Shown piece by piece: positions 60,858 through 64,000 of a stretch of DNA of 64,000 nt. Both the position numbers and the translations under genes were made by a program. This DNA comes from Typhlomys cinereus (lineage: Eukaryota; Chordata; Mammalia; Rodentia; Platacanthomyidae), in the NCBI GenBank assembly GCA_023101885.1, contig JALPQD010000115.1, forward strand, positions 5,820,170 through 5,884,169, read 5' to 3'. The notes under the pieces are model-generated. The model saw nothing but the letters and a program-made list of their open reading frames with translations, had not been told where the DNA came from and did not search any database. Numbering within the stretch: position 1 is the stretch's first letter; each line of letters opens with the position of its first letter.

Positions 60858-61192
60858 TGTGGTTTAAATATGAAAATCCCCATAGGTACAAGTACTTAAA
60901 TCCTTCATCCCCAGCGGGACAGTTATGAAACCTCTAGGAGGTGAAGTCTAGAGGAAGGAAATGTGCCACTGAGATGGATCTTGAAGTGTCATATCCCAGT
61001 TCCATGCTTGTTCTTGCTCCATTTTCTGTATTGTGGATGCAGTATGAACCACCAGCTCCTGCTCCTGCCCCCCTTTCCCCTTCTCTGCCACAGTAGATTC
61101 TGTCTGGAATTGTGAGCCAACATAAATCCTTTCTCTCTAAAATTGCTTTGGTCAGAGTATTTTATCACAGCAACAGAAAAGAAACTTAAACA
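60858..61192 (+). mobile_element. MaLR LTR, older subfamily
   Basis: This 335-bp element starts TGTGGTTTAAATATG and ends ACTTAAACA. The flanks ACTAT (60853-60857) and ACTAA (61193-61197) match in four of five positions. The end text TTTTATCACAGCAACAGAAA is shared with 53130-53475. Confidence 0.82.
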
Positions 61193-61316
61193 ACTAATGA
61201 AGTGATAGTGAACAAAACTTGTAACTTCTCTGAAGTGACCTATTTTAGCAAAAAAAAAAAAATACAATGATAACCATTTTACAAGGTCTTGAAGAGATTG
61301 AAATGAGATAATAGGA

Positions 61317-61490
61317 GCTGACTATATAGTTCAGCAAGTAAGGTGCCTACTTATAAACCTGGTGACTTGTGGAAGAAGGCGAGAACTGACTTTTGAAAAT
61401 TGTTCTCTGATCTCTACCCATGTACTATGGCATGTACAAAGACATGCATGAAGGCATGAATTCTCTTTCTCTCTCTCAAGTATATATGTA
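61317..61490 (+). mobile_element. B3-like SINE
   Basis: The text includes ATAGTTCAGCAAGTAAGGTG and AAAATTGTTCTCTGATCTCT, then a CT-rich tail. Confidence 0.7.
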
Positions 61491-61939
61491 TTTTAAAATG
61501 AGATAAATGTCTAGTATTTGTTAAGATATTTTTTTATATGTGTGAAAATGTTCCTTAATTTTAAAATGGCGTACCACTTTAGATGCTAATGGTTACCAAA
61601 ACATTCAAGTCTTGGAGGCTGCTTTCATATCAATGGCTGCTTTCTGACCAGTGGTTAATGAAGGCTGCAATGTCAGTGGTAGTTTCTTATAATAAGACAA
61701 CAGTGAAATTGCTACAACTGATTCTTCCTTTTGTGAAATACATCTAGGGAACTTGCAATGTAGTTTATAGCATTTTACCTACAGTAAAGCTTCTTCCCAA
61801 ACTGGAATCAATCCTTTAAATTCGCATCATTCCTTTTGCAGTTAAGTTATAAAGTAGAAGTTTATTTTTGGAGATTAGCTTTAAATATCAACTTGCACAC
61901 TGAGATGTGAACTTTCAGGCACACATGCAAAAATTATTT

Positions 61940-62820
61940 ACAATTTCTGAGGAAGCCGTTGGGGAATTGTCTAATAAAGGTTGACAGAACAAGCCCATGT
62001 TGGATGGGGCCATTTTCTAGGCAGGGGGGATAACATGGAGAATGAACAAGTTGGCTTTGGCAGATTGACAAGTTAGAAAGTATTGTTGCAGAGACAGGAA
62101 ACGACCATCCCAATGTTGTAGGGCTCTTGTGTTCTGGAGTCAAAGATTAAAACCAAAACATGTGTAGAAGATTAAGGTAGAGTTTATTAGAGGAGAGAAA
62201 GGTTGGGACTCATGAACTCCAGATGTGGAGTGCCACATGGGGTTAGGACGCCTCCATAAGAAGCAGGTAAGAAACAGACTCATGGCACTAATACCATGAG
62301 GGGCTAGGGTGCCAAAGATGGCTGCCAGGGCCAGGTATATTTACATACCTAGCCAAGCCTGGGAAACTGGCTTTTTCTCATTGATTAACTCCCATTAGGG
62401 CCTCAATCCTGTTGCTCTTAGGCCCATGTGGACTAGAGGTCAAGTTGTTTGATGTGGGGAGCTCCTCTCCACAATCTCTTCATAGGGAAGTTGGCCATTT
62501 ATCTCTGAGAGGATTGGAGTCAGTTCCTCAGCAGGAATGTTCCTTTGGGATGATTCCAACAGTGGGGGATGGCCTTCAGGAATTCCAAAGATCTTCAAAG
62601 ACCTTGAGAGACCCATCCCAGCATGGCGGCTCTAATCCTGCCTCAGATTCCTCTGTCTCAGTCTTCCTATGGCTGTGGTATGAACTGTTCTCTTGGCTCC
62701 TAATGTTGATATGAAATCTCCATCATAATGAACTGTAACCCAGAGAAGCAAGATCTGTAAACTGGAAAAAAAAAAAAAAATCCTCGCTCTCCTAAATGTT
62801 TGTGTTGTGTTTCCATCATA
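61940..62820 (+). mobile_element. MaLR-like LTR split by an ERV LTR
   Basis: Left text (61945-62083) and right text (62646-62820, with CTTGGCTCCTAATGTTGATA and ATAATGAACTGTAACCCAGA) are consecutive parts of the LTR family seen at 36928-37294. The ERV LTR lies between them. Confidence 0.65.
62084..62645 (-). mobile_element. class-II ERV solo LTR
   Basis: This 562-bp element has TG at 62084 and CA at 62644-62645. It is the same family and orientation as 59784-60428 but has no primer binding site next to it, so it is a separate solo LTR. No clear 6-bp duplication is seen. Confidence 0.8.
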
Positions 62821-62829
62821 GCAATTGAA

Positions 62830-64000
62830 TAAGTAGCTAAGAGAATAGTGTAAATCTTTCAATTTTGTTCTAGCCGCTTTCACAGCATCCTCACCAAGAG
62901 TAGACTGCATTTCAAGTACACACTGTCTTTGAAGTCCTCCCCTGTTAAATTGACCATGAGATAGTTTCAGTTTTCTTGCTATTTCCACAAGTTAGCTCTA
63001 CTGAATTGTTCTGCCATTCAAGTTGTCTATGAAAATTAGAACCAGCTTCCTCTAAATTCCTGCTAATAATATTTGACCTTTTCCTGTGGGTGACAAATGT
63101 TCTTAATGGCACCTACAAGGGAAAATCCTTTCCAGATGGTTTTCAGCTAATATTGCCTGTCAGATGAGTCACTGACAGTTAAGCCCTTACAAAGTGTATT
63201 TCTTGTATAATAACACTTGAAGATCATAATTACTTTCTGATCTGTGGGCTCCTTGAAATGCAGCAAGAATTCCAAACATGCACAGCACTGTCACAAATGA
63301 TCTTGAAGGGCAAAGCTAGGAGTTTGACACTTTTAATGATTATTTACAGAGAGATATGATTCTGGCAAAAAAGAAATTAAATGATTTTATTTTGAGTTTG
63401 AGTAATAATGTTACAGTTGTTTTGTGGCTATATTCTGAAAAAATACCATTGAAGGATCCAGGAAAGACTGCTTCAGTGAGACCTAAGTAACTTAGTAGAG
63501 GGAAATGTGACCCTGAAGTGAATTCAGGTTCAATCAGATAAACAAAGAAATACTTCAAATACAGTGAAAATAGGAAAGGTCCTACCTAAAAGGAATAGGA
63601 AATTAGTTCTCTTTAGGAGAATTGGTTATTGTCTAGGTAGATGAGTTAGATTTCAAAGTAGGACAGTAGACAGTTGAAAATGTTTAGAAGCGATGCTGCA
63701 TCTTAGAGCAGAGAACAAAACTATTCACTGTGTTATTGCTCAAAATCTTTTAAAGGATTCTAAATAGGGAACACTTCTAAGCATTTTGGGCCAGATATGG
63801 GAGGACTAGTAGGGTGTAGTATGAAGTGCAGGAGGCCTTTCACAAAGGCTACAAAAACCTGTTAGCAAAGAGGAAGGGTGGAAACTTCCAGTAGAAGCTG
63901 ATTAAAACTATGCCACAGGTGCAGAGATTTGTCAATGCCTAAAGGAAACCTGTGACTCCTTGCAATCATGAGGCCTGTAATGCTTAAAATGTATGTAGAA
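62830..64000. other. intergenic stretch, no gene seen
   Basis: AT-rich unique-looking DNA to the window end. No exon or well-preserved repeat is recognised. Confidence 0.5.

Noticed and set aside
59784..62645. A provirus with LTRs at 59784-60428 and 62084-62645
   Set aside because: In minus orientation the primer site lies on the far side of the 59784 LTR, and the DNA between holds a MaLR LTR and SINE rather than retroviral genes. These are two separate insertions.
62632..62988. 118-aa minus-strand frame near 62.9 kb
   Set aside because: It runs from unique DNA into the LTR-like repeat, with no domain content or splice support.

Overview
The window looks like nuclear DNA of a myomorph (mouse-like) rodent. 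It is dense in B1, B3, B4 and ID-type SINEs, in a rodent-type L1 with tandem 5' monomers, in MaLR-type LTRs, and in a lineage-specific composite SINE of about 250-315 bp. I cannot name the species. The SINE and L1 subfamilies do not look like the mouse or rat ones I know.

The central gene is Pnpla8 (calcium-independent phospholipase A2 gamma), transcribed on the minus strand. Nine coding exons between 42804 and 27496 have canonical splice sites and join in frame to exactly 775 codons including the stop (774 aa). Its likely CpG-island promoter and first exon lie near 57.6-57.8 kb, and the 3'UTR ends near 26.7 kb. At the left, a 2-kb CpG island (about 3.5-5.5 kb) with a minus-strand splice donor at 5029 fits the promoter and untranslated first exon of Nrcam, which follows Pnpla8 on the same strand in other mammals. 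If so, positions 1-5029 are Nrcam intron 1. Positions about 5.5-26.7 kb are then the intergenic interval, and positions above 58 kb are upstream of Pnpla8.

Most of the rest is retrotransposon debris with readable history. (1) A Ube2v2 processed pseudogene (12.3-14.8 kb) carries a B3 SINE at its 5' end and is split by a later L1 insertion. (2) A full-length but dead L1 occupies 16128-22354, with intact target-site duplications. (3) Three other young L1 3' fragments have clear target-site duplications, one with an apparent 3' transduction. (4) Several solo LTRs of one MaLR-like family have TG...CA ends and 5-bp duplications, and one sits inside an older class-II ERV LTR. (5) Two minus-strand class-II ERV LTRs lie at 59.8-62.6 kb, one still attached to a tRNA-Lys-like primer binding site. 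(6) A purine-rich tract of about 770 bp lies at 48.2-49.0 kb.

I found no new multi-gene system. The items most worth a second look are an unassigned, well-spliced open exon at 56711-56879 between the Pnpla8 promoter and its coding exons, a juxtaposed acceptor/donor just upstream of the Pnpla8 start codon, and the composite B3-Ube2v2-L1 stack.
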